Positions 1-6,122 of a stretch of 6,175 nucleotides of DNA are shown here, one piece after another (within the stretch, counting starts at the first letter, position 1; each line of letters starts with the position of its first letter). The translations under genes were made by a program, and so were the position numbers. This DNA comes from JAAYAY01 sp964429355 (GTDB lineage: Bacteria > Planctomycetota > Planctomycetia > Pirellulales > Thermoguttaceae), in NCBI GenBank assembly GCA_964429355.1, contig CAYSCH010000493.1, forward strand, positions 1-6,175, given 5' to 3'. The notes under the pieces were generated by a model. The model did not search any database. It was not told the DNA's origin and saw only the letters and a program-made list of their open reading frames with translations.

Positions 1-1
1 C

Positions 2-154
2 GCAGAGGAATTGCAGGAGGAGGGACTAGTGATCGTCAGTTTCTGCATGAAGGCCCCCAAGCGGTCCGCGGATTGGGTGATACAGCAGCGGGAACATCCC
101 GACGTTCTCCGTGCTTCGTCTTGTCGTTGGGCAACGTCTTCAATCCTTGACTAG
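2..154 (+). CDS. possible C-terminal end of an unidentified protein (5' partial)
   Basis: The reading frame beginning at base 2 is open from the window edge to a TAG at 152-154. The first ~40 residues look protein-like: they start AEELQEEGLVIVSFCMKAPK and go on through a segment rich in charged and aromatic residues (SADWVIQQREHPDVLRAS). The last ~10 residues are less convincing. The other two + frames and the - frames give poorer compositions here. I do not recognise a family and see no motif that assigns a function. It would end about 215 bases before the sigma factor, so it is probably a separate upstream gene rather than part of that operon. It may also be chance open frame in GC-rich DNA. 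Confidence 0.3.
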   Translation, partial: AEELQEEGLVIVSFCMKAPKRSADWVIQQREHPDVLRASSCRWATSSILD

Positions 155-254
155 CAATCTGGCTACGGACCCCGCCAGGTTTCTTCGAAAACAACTGCGC
201 CTCAAGGGACTTGATGTAGTCGGTTGGCTGGCGGTACCTTGCGACGAAGGAGAT

Positions 255-290
255 CCTCGCGAAAACTCGCAGCTTCGGTCATCCGCGAGG
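255..290. repeat. 7-bp perfect inverted repeat in the sigma factor leader
   Basis: CCTCGCG (255-261) and CGCGAGG (284-290) are perfect inverted copies separated by 22 bases, about 80 bases upstream of the sigma factor start. They could form a stem-loop in a leader RNA or a bipartite protein-binding site. No T-tract follows, so an intrinsic terminator is unlikely. The rest of 155-369 shows no convincing promoter or gene. In GC-rich DNA a 7-bp match can arise by chance. Confidence 0.3.
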
Positions 291-357
291 CACCGGCACG
301 GGCTTCTTCCGCGACCCCAGTGACGCGGGTAGAATTCGGGTATCCGACCACTCTTCT

Positions 358-362
358 GGGGG
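358..362 (+). promoter_or_regulatory. G-rich ribosome binding site for the ECF sigma factor
   Basis: A GGGGG run ends 7 bases before the ATG at 370. It is the only purine-rich stretch at proper spacing and supports that ATG as the start. The resulting N-terminus (MSEDRSVTAW) matches how planctomycete ECF proteins usually begin. Confidence 0.5.
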
Positions 363-369
363 CATCAAT

Positions 370-984
370 ATGTCAGAAGACCGAAGCGTCACCGCGTGGA
401 TTGCGGGGCTCAAATTGGGCGATTCCGCCGCCGCGGGCCAGATCTGGCGACGGTACGTCGATCGGCTCATTCGCCTGGCTCATGGCAAACTGCGAGGCAG
501 CCCCATACGGATCTCCGACGAGGAGGATGTGGCCCTCTCCGCCTTCAACGACTTCCTCGAAGGCGTCGAAGACGGACGGTTTGCCCGCCTGGACGATCGG
601 GACGACCTCTGGCAGGTTCTGGTGATGCTCACCGAGCGAAAGGCGATCGCTCAGCGGCGTCGTGAGCAGGCAAAGAAGCGGGGCGGTGGTCACGTCCGAG
701 GCGAATCGGTATTCGCGGCGGCCGATGCAGACGGCTCCCAGCAGGCTGGCCTGGCCCAATGGGCGGATGAGGAACCGACGCCCGCCTTTGCCGTCCAGAT
801 AACTGAAGAAGTGCGCCGTGCCCTTGAGAGTTTGGGAGACGACCTTCAACGCGAAGTGGCCCTGGGCAAACTAGCTGGCTACACCAACAAAGAACTGGCC
901 GATCAATTGGGGATCAGTCTGCGGGCGGTCGAACGCAAGCTGAGCATCATTCGACGCAAATGGGATACGGATAATCTCTCATGA
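370..984 (+). CDS. ECF-type RNA polymerase sigma factor (Sigma70_ECF, planctomycete type)
   Basis: This 204-residue protein fits an extracytoplasmic-function sigma factor, which directs RNA polymerase to a small regulon. Region 2 spans about residues 8-100: it begins WIAGLKLGDSAAAGQIWRRY, continues with ISDEEDVALSAFNDFL, and has the DDLWQVLVMLTERKAIAQRR helix. A variable linker covers about 101-140. Region 4 covers about 145-198 and holds the helix-turn-helix LAGYTNKELADQLGISLRAV, the -35 recognition element. Its length is typical, and no membrane segment or C-terminal extension is seen. The stop codon overlaps the next gene's start as ATGA (981-984), so the two are very likely co-transcribed and translationally coupled. 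No separate anti-sigma gene is present. In planctomycetes such sigma factors commonly neighbour Ser/Thr kinases, so control by phosphorylation from the adjacent kinase is a reasonable inference, not something the sequence shows. Confidence 0.9.
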   Translation: MSEDRSVTAWIAGLKLGDSAAAGQIWRRYVDRLIRLAHGKLRGSPIRISDEEDVALSAFNDFLEGVEDGRFARLDDRDDLWQVLVMLTERKAIAQRRREQAKKRGGGHVRGESVFAAADADGSQQAGLAQWADEEPTPAFAVQITEEVRRALESLGDDLQREVALGKLAGYTNKELADQLGISLRAVERKLSIIRRKWDTDNLS

Positions 985-1604
985 ACCAGGGCGAATCAAG
1001 AACTGACAGCACTCGATCACTTTCTCAGGAAGAGCGACTGGACCGGCTCGGCGACCAGTTCGAGCGGGAGTGGAAGGCCGGGCAGAATCCCAGAATCGAG
1101 GGTTACTTGGATCAGGTTGCGGAAGGTGAGCGCGACGATCTGCTGCGTGAACTGGTAGCCGTTGAACTGGAACTCCGGCGGGAGCCGGGCCAGGAGGTGG
1201 ATTCGAGGGAATACCGGCAACGCTTCGATGGTCGGCAAAGCATCATTGAAGCCGCCATCGCCCTGGTTGAGCAACGGCGATCTGCTGCCGCTCCTCCGCC
1301 GTCCACCGGTGACTTCTCGCTCCACGAGACTGACCGTTGGCAGCGCCATCCGGGAGACGAGGAGCCGGAAAAGATGCCAGAGACGATCGGGCGCTACGCG
1401 ATCGAAAGACTTTTGGGCCGCGGGGGCTTTGCCAATGTTTATCTGGCCCGCGACACGCAGCTCGACCGGCAGGTTGCCCTGAAGGTCCCGCGAAGGGATC
1501 GCTTCCAAAGCGACAAACACCTGGCCCTGTTTGTTCAGGAGGCCCGCAACTCGGCCCAACTCGATCATCCGTGGATCGTGCGGGTTTACGATGTCCAGCA
1601 GTAG
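981..1604 (+). CDS. Ser/Thr protein kinase receptor, N-terminal part (read up to an in-frame amber stop)
   Basis: This is the first 207 codons of a gene that continues in the same frame to 5246. Residues 15-90 are a helical lead-in typical of planctomycete kinases (FEREWKAGQNPRIEGYL, then LLRELVAVELELRR and EYRQRF). A Pro/Ser linker follows, and the kinase domain begins near residue 136 (IGRYAIERLLGRGGFANVYL). The glycine-rich loop is GRGGFA (146-151), the ATP-anchoring Lys is in VALK (168), and the helix-C Glu is probably E187 in FVQEARNSAQL. The frame stops at TAG after VYDVQQ, before the catalytic loop, so this product alone cannot be an active kinase. Codons after the TAG resume the expected kinase sequence (DLVYIGQQYIEGTDL). 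I therefore read it as one gene split by a nonsense codon, by a sequencing error, or by stop-codon readthrough. The ATG overlaps the sigma factor stop, which implies translational coupling. Confidence 0.85.
   Translation: MNQGESRTDSTRSLSQEERLDRLGDQFEREWKAGQNPRIEGYLDQVAEGERDDLLRELVAVELELRREPGQEVDSREYRQRFDGRQSIIEAAIALVEQRRSAAAPPPSTGDFSLHETDRWQRHPGDEEPEKMPETIGRYAIERLLGRGGFANVYLARDTQLDRQVALKVPRRDRFQSDKHLALFVQEARNSAQLDHPWIVRVYDVQQ
1602..1604 (+). other. in-frame TAG interrupting the kinase reading frame
   Basis: TAG is codon 208 of the frame that runs from 981 to 5246. It is the only stop in that frame before TAA at 5244. It falls between the HPWIVRVYDVQQ and DLVYIGQQYIEG segments of the kinase N-lobe, where family members have an uninterrupted beta-hairpin, usually with an acidic residue or Gly at the turn. 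No frame change is needed to join the two halves. Confidence 0.9.
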
Positions 1605-4600
1605 CCAGACCTTGTTTACATCGGCCAGCAGTACATCGAAGGAACGGACCTGGCAAGATATTCGAGAACGTCGCAGTTGTCGTGGGAGCGGATTGCCGAA
1701 CTGATGATCGGGATTGCCGAGGCGATCAGCCACCCTCACGAGAAGAAGTTCTACCACCGCGATCTCAAGCCGGGCAACATCCTCGTCGACACTCATGGCA
1801 AGCCCTATGTGGCCGATTTTGGCTTGGCCGTCCATGCCAGCGTGCAGCACAGGCACCGAGGCGAACGGGCGGGCACCTACGCCTACATGTCCCCCGAGCA
1901 GGTTCGCGGCGAGGCCCACCGGTTGGATGGCCGGAGTGACCTCTGGAGCCTGGGCGTGATTCTGTACGAACTGCTTGTGGGCAATCGCCCGTTCCACGGC
2001 GAGACGGTGCCGCAGCTTTTCGACGAGATCGAGAACCGGGATCCCCCGCCGCCCCGCCAGGTCAAACCGGCAATTCCTCCTGAACTCGCGAGGATCGGCT
2101 TGACCTGCCTGGCCAAACGGGCGGCCGATCGGTACGACGGGGCGGCCGACCTGGTCAAGGATCTGCGGCACTGGCTGGAAGCTAAGCCGTCGACCAGTCC
2201 GACGGAAATCGGCAAATCGCCTGAAGATGTCGCGCAACCCTCAGGAGCATCCTCGCCGAAGATCGTACCCAAGGGCCTAAGGAGCTATGATTCGAGCGAC
2301 ACCGATTTCTTCCTTCAACTCCTGCCCGGCCCCTTCGATCGCGACGGGCTGCCGAAAAGTATCCGCTTCTGGAAGAACCGCATCGAAGAGCCCGATCCCG
2401 ACGAGACTTTCCAAGTGGGGCTGCTGTATGGACCGTCGGGCTGCGGCAAGTCGTCGCTCGTAAAGGCGGGGCTCTTGCCGCGGCTTAGCGAGAACGTGCT
2501 ACCCGTCTATGTGGAGGCCACGGCCGTCGATACGGAAGTGCGAATCCTGAAGGGGCTCAGAAAGCACTGCCCGGACTTATCAGTTGATCTTCCGCTGCCG
2601 GACATGTTTGCCCACTTGCGAGCAACCGGTGGTCCCGATGGACGAAAGGTCTTGATCGTACTCGACCAGTTCGAGCAGTGGCTGCATGCCAACGAGGCTG
2701 GAAGCGACAGCCAGCTTGTCCGTGCCTTGAGGCACTGCGACGGGGAGCACCTGCAGTGTCTGCTGATGATCCGCGATGATTTCTGGATGTCAATCACCCG
2801 GTTCATGAAGGCGATCGAAATCCCGCTACTGGAGGGCCTCAATTCTGAGCCTGTCGACCTGTTCGACTGCGACCATGCCCGGAAAGTCCTCGCGACATTC
2901 GGTCAGGCGTTCAAGAAGCTGGATGACGTCCCGACAGACGATCAGGCAAGTTTTCTCGATCGTGCCGTTGCCGGCCTTGCTCAAGAAGGTCGAGTCGTCT
3001 GCGTTCGGCTGGCGGTCTTCGCCGAGATGATGAAGGGCAGGCCTTGGACCACCGACAGTCTTCGAGAGGTCGGCGGCACGGAAGGGATTGGCGTCACGTT
3101 TCTGGAGGAGATGTTCTCGGCCCGAACCGCCCCGCCCGCACACCGCGTTCACCAGAAGGCCGTCCACGCTGTACTGAAGGCCTTGCTGCCGGACCAGGGA
3201 ACGGAAATCAAGGGACGCATGCAGTCTTTCGACAGTCTGCTGGAAGCTTCGGGCCACTCGGATCGCCGACAGGACTTCGATTCGCTCCTGGGGATTCTTG
3301 ACAGCGAGTTGCGGCTGATCACGCCCACCGAGCCGGACGACTCGGCTGAAGTTTCGCGCGAAGGGCAGTATTACCAGCTCACCCATGATTACCTGGTGCC
3401 CTCCTTGCGCGACTGGCTGACCCGCAAGCAAAGAGAGACCCGCCGAGGCCGGGCTGAATTGCGGTTGGCAGAACGCTCGGAGCTATGGAACTCGAAATCG
3501 GAGAATCGACATCTGCCTTCGCTGTGGGAATGGCTCACCATTGGCGTGCTCACCGAGAGGAAGAAATGGACCGCGCAGCAAGCCCGGATGATGGCCAGGG
3601 CGGGGCGAGTGCATGCCCTTCGCTGGGGCACCGCCATAACGCTCTTTCTCGTAATCGGCATCATCGTCCAGCAGATTGTATCGTCTGCGCGACATCGCAA
3701 TCTGGTCGAACGAATCCAGACCGCTGCAGCGGCGTTGAGCAACAGTCGAGAGATCCTTGTACCGCGCGCCATTGAGGATTTGCAGGAATACCCGCCGAAG
3801 ATGGTGCTGGACGAACTGCATACCCAATTTGCCGAGGGGGATGAAGATCAGAAACTCTCCCTGGGGTACGGGCTGGCTCATTTCGGCGACGTGAATGTTG
3901 AGTTTCTAGTCGAGCAGATTGCGACTGTCGCGCCGCGTGAAGGCGAAAACCTTACCACAGCACTTGGACAGTCGACGGAAGTCGCTCTTGAAACGTTGCG
4001 AGAAGCAGCCGCGTCAGCGGAGGTGAAGGAAGCCTGGCGAGAGAAGGCCCGACTGGCTATTACAGCTCTCCACCTCGGAGATCTGTCTTTGGCACAAGAT
4101 ATGTGCAAACTCCGACCGGATCCCATTCGTCGGACCATCTTCATCGACGAGTTTCCGACCTGGCACGTTCCTGGCGCGCTCTCGGCGCCGGCCAAGGAGA
4201 TCGACGATGCTGCGTTTCGTTCTGGTATATGCCTCGCCGTCGGCAGTGTTCCGCTGGAACAGGTGTCGGTTGAGGCGAAAGACCCCTGGCAGACGATCAT
4301 ATCAGACTGGTATGAGAAAAAGTCGGATAAAGGTACTCACAGTGCGGCGGGCTGGACGTTGCGGCAATGGAAGTTGGATTTGCCCGAGATTGCGGAATCG
4401 ACGCAACCTGCCGACGGTATGGAATGGCATGTCAACAGCATCGGCATGACGATGTTGAAGATCCCCGCCGGACACTTCGTTCGCAGGGATGACGTTCGCA
4501 TTGATGATCGCGCCAAGGATGCGATTGACCAGACGGTAACGCTGACCCGGTCGTTCCTGCTTAGCGATCGCGAGGTCTCGCGAGCCCAATTCCAGATGTT

Positions 4601-5246
4601 CGTGGACGACGCCGACTACCCTGATTCAGAAAAGCCGAAAGACTGGGACGGTGCAAGCACGACTTTTAGTCCGACAGATGAACACCCCGTCCAGCAAGTC
4701 AACTGGTACGATGTTGTATTGTTCTGCAACTGGCTCAGCCGCAAGGAGGGATTGGAGCCGGTTTGTTATACTCGCACCGGCAAAAAAGAGAAGGTACGCA
4801 CCAAGGAATACGATGAGTGGCAGTTAGATCCAAGCTCGCCCGGCTACCGATTGCCAACCGAAGCGGAATGGGAGTATGCCTGCCGGGCGAATACCGTCAC
4901 TGAGTATGCCATGGGGGATGACGAATCGCTCCCTAAGAAGTACGGCGTTTATGCAGCCTCACAAACTGAGATCTGCGGCAGCCGACTGCCCAACGGGTGG
5001 GGGGTGTTCGACTGCCATGGCAACGTCTTTGAATGGTGCCACGACTGGTATGGACCTTACGGAAGTGAAGAAGCCGTAAGTGATCCGATTGGGCCAGCGC
5101 GAGGTAACAGCCGCGTGATGCGCGGCGGGTCCTTCGACAACGTCGCGCCGGACCTGCGTTCGGCCCTCCGCTACGTCAACAACCCCGACATCCGTATCAT
5201 CTACTACGGTTTCCGGCCGGCGAGGACTTACAACTTGTCACCTTAA
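1605..5246 (+). CDS. receptor, rest of gene: kinase C-lobe - nSTAND NTPase - TM - HEAT-like - FGE/SUMF1 domain with DGR variable region
   Basis: Numbering is from the ATG at 981. The kinase is completed by catalytic loop HRDLKPGN (259-266), DFG (279-281) and MSPEQ (303-307), ending near residue 400. From about 431 (GLRSYDSSDTDFF) an nSTAND-like NTPase domain follows, with Walker A GPSGCGKSS (484-492) and Walker B VLIVLDQFEQW (557-567). A basic stretch precedes one hydrophobic helix (about 883-900, LFLVIGIIVQQIV). After it comes a helical, HEAT-like region (about 920-1070). Residues ~1146-1421 form an FGE/SUMF1-fold domain: GMTMLKIPAGHF, HPVQQVNWYDVVLFCNWLS, YRLPTEAEWEYACR, HGNVFEWCHDWYG, RVMRGGSF and GFRPAR. 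The fold probably serves binding rather than formylglycine synthesis. Likely topology is kinase and NTPase in the cytoplasm, FGE domain outside. If translated separately after the TAG, the candidate starts TTG 1677 and ATG 1704 both lack a Shine-Dalgarno sequence, so independent expression is doubtful. The C-terminus is a DGR target. Confidence 0.87.
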   Translation, partial: PDLVYIGQQYIEGTDLARYSRTSQLSWERIAELMIGIAEAISHPHEKKFYHRDLKPGNILVDTHGKPYVADFGLAVHASVQHRHRGERAGTYAYMSPEQVRGEAHRLDGRSDLWSLGVILYELLVGNRPFHGETVPQLFDEIENRDPPPPRQVKPAIPPELARIGLTCLAKRAADRYDGAADLVKDLRHWLEAKPSTSPTEIGKSPEDVAQPSGASSPKIVPKGLRSYDSSDTDFFLQLLPGPFDRDGLPKSIRFWKNRIEEPDPDETFQVGLLYGPSGCGKSSLVKAGLLPRLSENVLPVYVEATAVDTEVRILKGLRKHCPDLSVDLPLPDMFAHLRATGGPDGRKVLIVLDQFEQWLHANEAGSDSQLVRALRHCDGEHLQCLLMIRDDFWMSITRFMKAIEIPLLEGLNSEPVDLFDCDHARKVLATFGQAFKKLDDVPTDDQASFLDRAVAGLAQEGRVVCVRLAVFAEMMKGRPWTTDSLREVGGTEGIGVTFLEEMFSARTAPPAHRVHQKAVHAVLKALLPDQGTEIKGRMQSFDSLLEASGHSDRRQDFDSLLGILDSELRLITPTEPDDSAEVSREGQYYQLTHDYLVPSLRDWLTRKQRETRRGRAELRLAERSELWNSKSENRHLPSLWEWLTIGVLTERKKWTAQQARMMARAGRVHALRWGTAITLFLVIGIIVQQIVSSARHRNLVERIQTAAAALSNSREILVPRAIEDLQEYPPKMVLDELHTQFAEGDEDQKLSLGYGLAHFGDVNVEFLVEQIATVAPREGENLTTALGQSTEVALETLREAAASAEVKEAWREKARLAITALHLGDLSLAQDMCKLRPDPIRRTIFIDEFPTWHVPGALSAPAKEIDDAAFRSGICLAVGSVPLEQVSVEAKDPWQTIISDWYEKKSDKGTHSAAGWTLRQWKLDLPEIAESTQPADGMEWHVNSIGMTMLKIPAGHFVRRDDVRIDDRAKDAIDQTVTLTRSFLLSDREVSRAQFQMFVDDADYPDSEKPKDWDGASTTFSPTDEHPVQQVNWYDVVLFCNWLSRKEGLEPVCYTRTGKKEKVRTKEYDEWQLDPSSPGYRLPTEAEWEYACRANTVTEYAMGDDESLPKKYGVYAASQTEICGSRLPNGWGVFDCHGNVFEWCHDWYGPYGSEEAVSDPIGPARGNSRVMRGGSFDNVAPDLRSALRYVNNPDIRIIYYGFRPARTYNLSP
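5112..5231 (+). other. putative DGR variable repeat (VR) at the 3' end of the FGE domain
   Basis: The segment runs from RVMRGGSF through GFRPARTY, the ligand-facing end of the FGE/C-type-lectin fold, where DGR target proteins carry their variable repeat. Codons 5166-5207 are CTC CGC TAC GTC AAC AAC, then CCC GAC ATC CGT ATC ATC TAC TAC. Thirteen of these 14 codons end in C, and most are one or two A-changes away from AAC, the hallmark of adenine-directed mutagenic retrohoming. GAC AAC GTC at 5136-5144 may be a second variable cluster. The constant 3' end from GGTTTCCGG (5208) on is the likely initiation-of-mutagenic-homology side. The template repeat needed for proof is not in the window. Confidence 0.75.
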
Positions 5247-5260
5247 CCCCTTTACCTCTT

Positions 5261-5277
5261 ACCCGCCGAAGGCGGGT
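5261..5277 (+). promoter_or_regulatory. GC-rich hairpin just downstream of the VR (DGR target-recognition type)
   Basis: ACCCGCC (5261-5267) and GGCGGGT (5271-5277) pair over 7 bp with a GAA loop, 15 bases after the target gene's stop. In studied DGRs a short hairpin or cruciform just 3' of the VR promotes retrohoming, and place and size fit here. A pyrimidine-rich tract (5241-5260) sits between the stop and the hairpin. No T-run follows, so it is a poor intrinsic terminator, though an attenuating role cannot be excluded. Confidence 0.5.
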
Positions 5278-5297
5278 CGATTCTCATAAACCCTGGA

Positions 5298-5312
5298 CTG
5301 CCATTTTGGCAG
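5298..5312 (+). repeat. second short hairpin between target gene and avd remnant
   Basis: CTGCCA (5298-5303) pairs with TGGCAG (5307-5312) around a TTT loop, a 6-bp perfect stem. It lies between the VR hairpin and the avd start. It lacks a following T-run, and its function is unknown. Confidence 0.35.
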
Positions 5313-5351
5313 GTCTGGAAAGATACGTATCGTTATTGGTCGAGGGCCCGG

Positions 5352-5543
5352 ATGCCAAGAGATGAAGAACTGATCGTTATCACGAAGGCCTACGATCTAA
5401 TCCTCTGGTCGTGCAACCACACGAGGCGCTTTTTTCGCAATCACCGATTTGTTCTGGGGGACCGGATGGAACGCAATTTGTTTTGGAACTGCCCGAAGAA
5501 GCTCGCTGGTGCAGAGTTAATGTCGTCGTCCGAGTTTCGCTGA
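5352..5543 (+). pseudogene. avd: truncated DGR accessory protein Avd (four-helix bundle), N-terminal remnant
   Basis: Starting at ATG 5352, the first ~43 residues match the Avd-like four-helix-bundle family from DGR cassettes: MPRDEELIVITKAYDLILWS, then a His/Arg-rich turn (CNHTRRFFRNHRFVLGDR) and MERNL. The family usually has a Pro where this copy has the second Phe of RRFF, next to a T6 run (5430-5435). Avd proteins are normally about 110-130 residues and continue with further helices (a LLE/L.EARY-like stretch). Here similarity stops near 5480 and the frame ends at TGA 5541-5543 after 63 residues. The next frame reads LELPEEARW (5483-5509), faintly like the lost helix, so a small indel may have come first. 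Intact Avd binds the DGR reverse transcriptase and template RNA. This remnant lacks most of the bundle and is probably non-functional. Confidence 0.7.
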
Positions 5544-5660
5544 TTGCGGGCGTTCCAACCAAGTCAACAATCCGCTCGGCTGGTTTGGTAGTCGCCAGGG
5601 CTCGAACGCCCCGCCGCGACACGTTCTGCATTGGCGGCACCAGTCTGCTTTGAACCGTCA
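5544..5660. other. convergent intergenic segment with an imperfect hairpin
   Basis: No template repeat, reverse transcriptase fragment or RNA gene is recognisable between the avd remnant and the ADP-ribosylglycohydrolase end. An imperfect stem-loop covers 5591-5620: GTCGC pairs with GCGAC on the outside and GGGC with GCCC inside, around TCGAAC. It could help end transcription from either side, but it has no T-tract. Confidence 0.3.
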
Positions 5661-6122
5661 TCACCAGTCGTCAACGAGCCGGCCGCCAAAGCAAGCGTAG
5701 AACTCGGTGATGGTATGGCGCAGTCGATCATCCAGAAGCCTCAACGCCTTCTCCCGAATCTCCTTCGGTACACCCCCATAAAACCCCTCCGCAATCCCAC
5801 CGGCAATACAAGCCATCGTATCGGCGTCTCCACTAAGTGAGATGGCGTTGCGGACGGCGTCTTCGTAGTCCGTCGACTCGAGAAATGCGATGATCGACTG
5901 GGGAACAGAACCCTGGCACGATACGTCGAAGGTGTAGGTCCTACGGATGTCATCGAGTCGCCGGCTTAAGTCGTACTCGAATTGGCGTTCGACAAACTCG
6001 CGGATTTCATCCTTGCCGCAGCCAGTCCTGGCCAGAAACACCGCCGCAGCCACTGCCTGGGCACCGCGGATCCCCTCCGGATGATTGTGCGTCACCTCGG
6101 CGCTCCGCTTCGCCTCCTCCAA
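5661..6122 (-). CDS. ADP-ribosylglycohydrolase (DraG/ARH family), C-terminal part
   Basis: Family enzymes remove ADP-ribose from proteins or small molecules using a binuclear metal site. The 153 codons seen here match the C-terminal half: AEVTHNHPEGIRGAQAVAAA (about residues 8-27 counted from 6122), FDVSCQGSVPQSIIAFLEST (65-84), and the metal-binding SGDADT motif (97-102; the family usually has GGDSDT), then ACIAGGIAEGFYGGVP (104-119). Whole proteins are about 250-300 residues, so the N-terminal metal site and the GNGSAMR-type motif are missing. TTG 6120-6122 is only the first possible start codon, not a convincing one. The frame stays open to the window edge at 6175, but the 17 codons before 6122 (SQAYISWRPRLFHGIWI) do not resemble the RVSPVG-type sequence expected there. 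The gene may be truncated near 6122 or simply divergent. It is convergent with the receptor locus and probably unrelated to it. Confidence 0.8.
   Translation of the reverse strand: MEEAKRSAEVTHNHPEGIRGAQAVAAAVFLARTGCGKDEIREFVERQFEYDLSRRLDDIRRTYTFDVSCQGSVPQSIIAFLESTDYEDAVRNAISLSGDADTMACIAGGIAEGFYGGVPKEIREKALRLLDDRLRHTITEFYACFGGRLVDDW

Noticed and set aside
147..175. TTGACT at 147-152 as a -35 box
   Set aside because: No -10-like hexamer lies 16-18 bases downstream (the sequence there is CGGACCCCGCC-like), and the site overlaps the end of the possible upstream gene.
373..849. - strand open frame opposite the sigma factor
   Set aside because: The + strand frame carries sigma regions 2 and 4 and a good start; the antisense frame shows no family features.
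1017..2237. 406-codon open frame on the - strand opposite the kinase
   Set aside because: It is a shadow of the kinase frame in GC-rich DNA. The + strand has clear kinase motifs and the - frame shows no recognisable domain.
981..5246. alternative genetic code with TAG as sense
   Set aside because: Only one TAG interrupts this frame, while the possible upstream gene also ends in TAG. A single site is better explained by a mutation or an error.
5591..5620. tRNA T-arm-like GTTCGAG on the - strand
   Set aside because: The flanking bases do not form a 5-bp T-stem around a 7-base loop, and no acceptor, D or anticodon arms are visible.
5247..5660. a DGR template repeat within the window
   Set aside because: No second copy of the GGTTTCCGG-containing end of the VR, and no AAC-rich near-copy, is visible downstream of the target gene.
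5380..5664. - strand open frame starting by ATGA overlap with the ADP-ribosylglycohydrolase stop
   Set aside because: The overlap is suggestive of coupling, but the 94-residue product has a low-complexity Thr/Ser/Arg composition with no known motif and lies antisense to the avd remnant.
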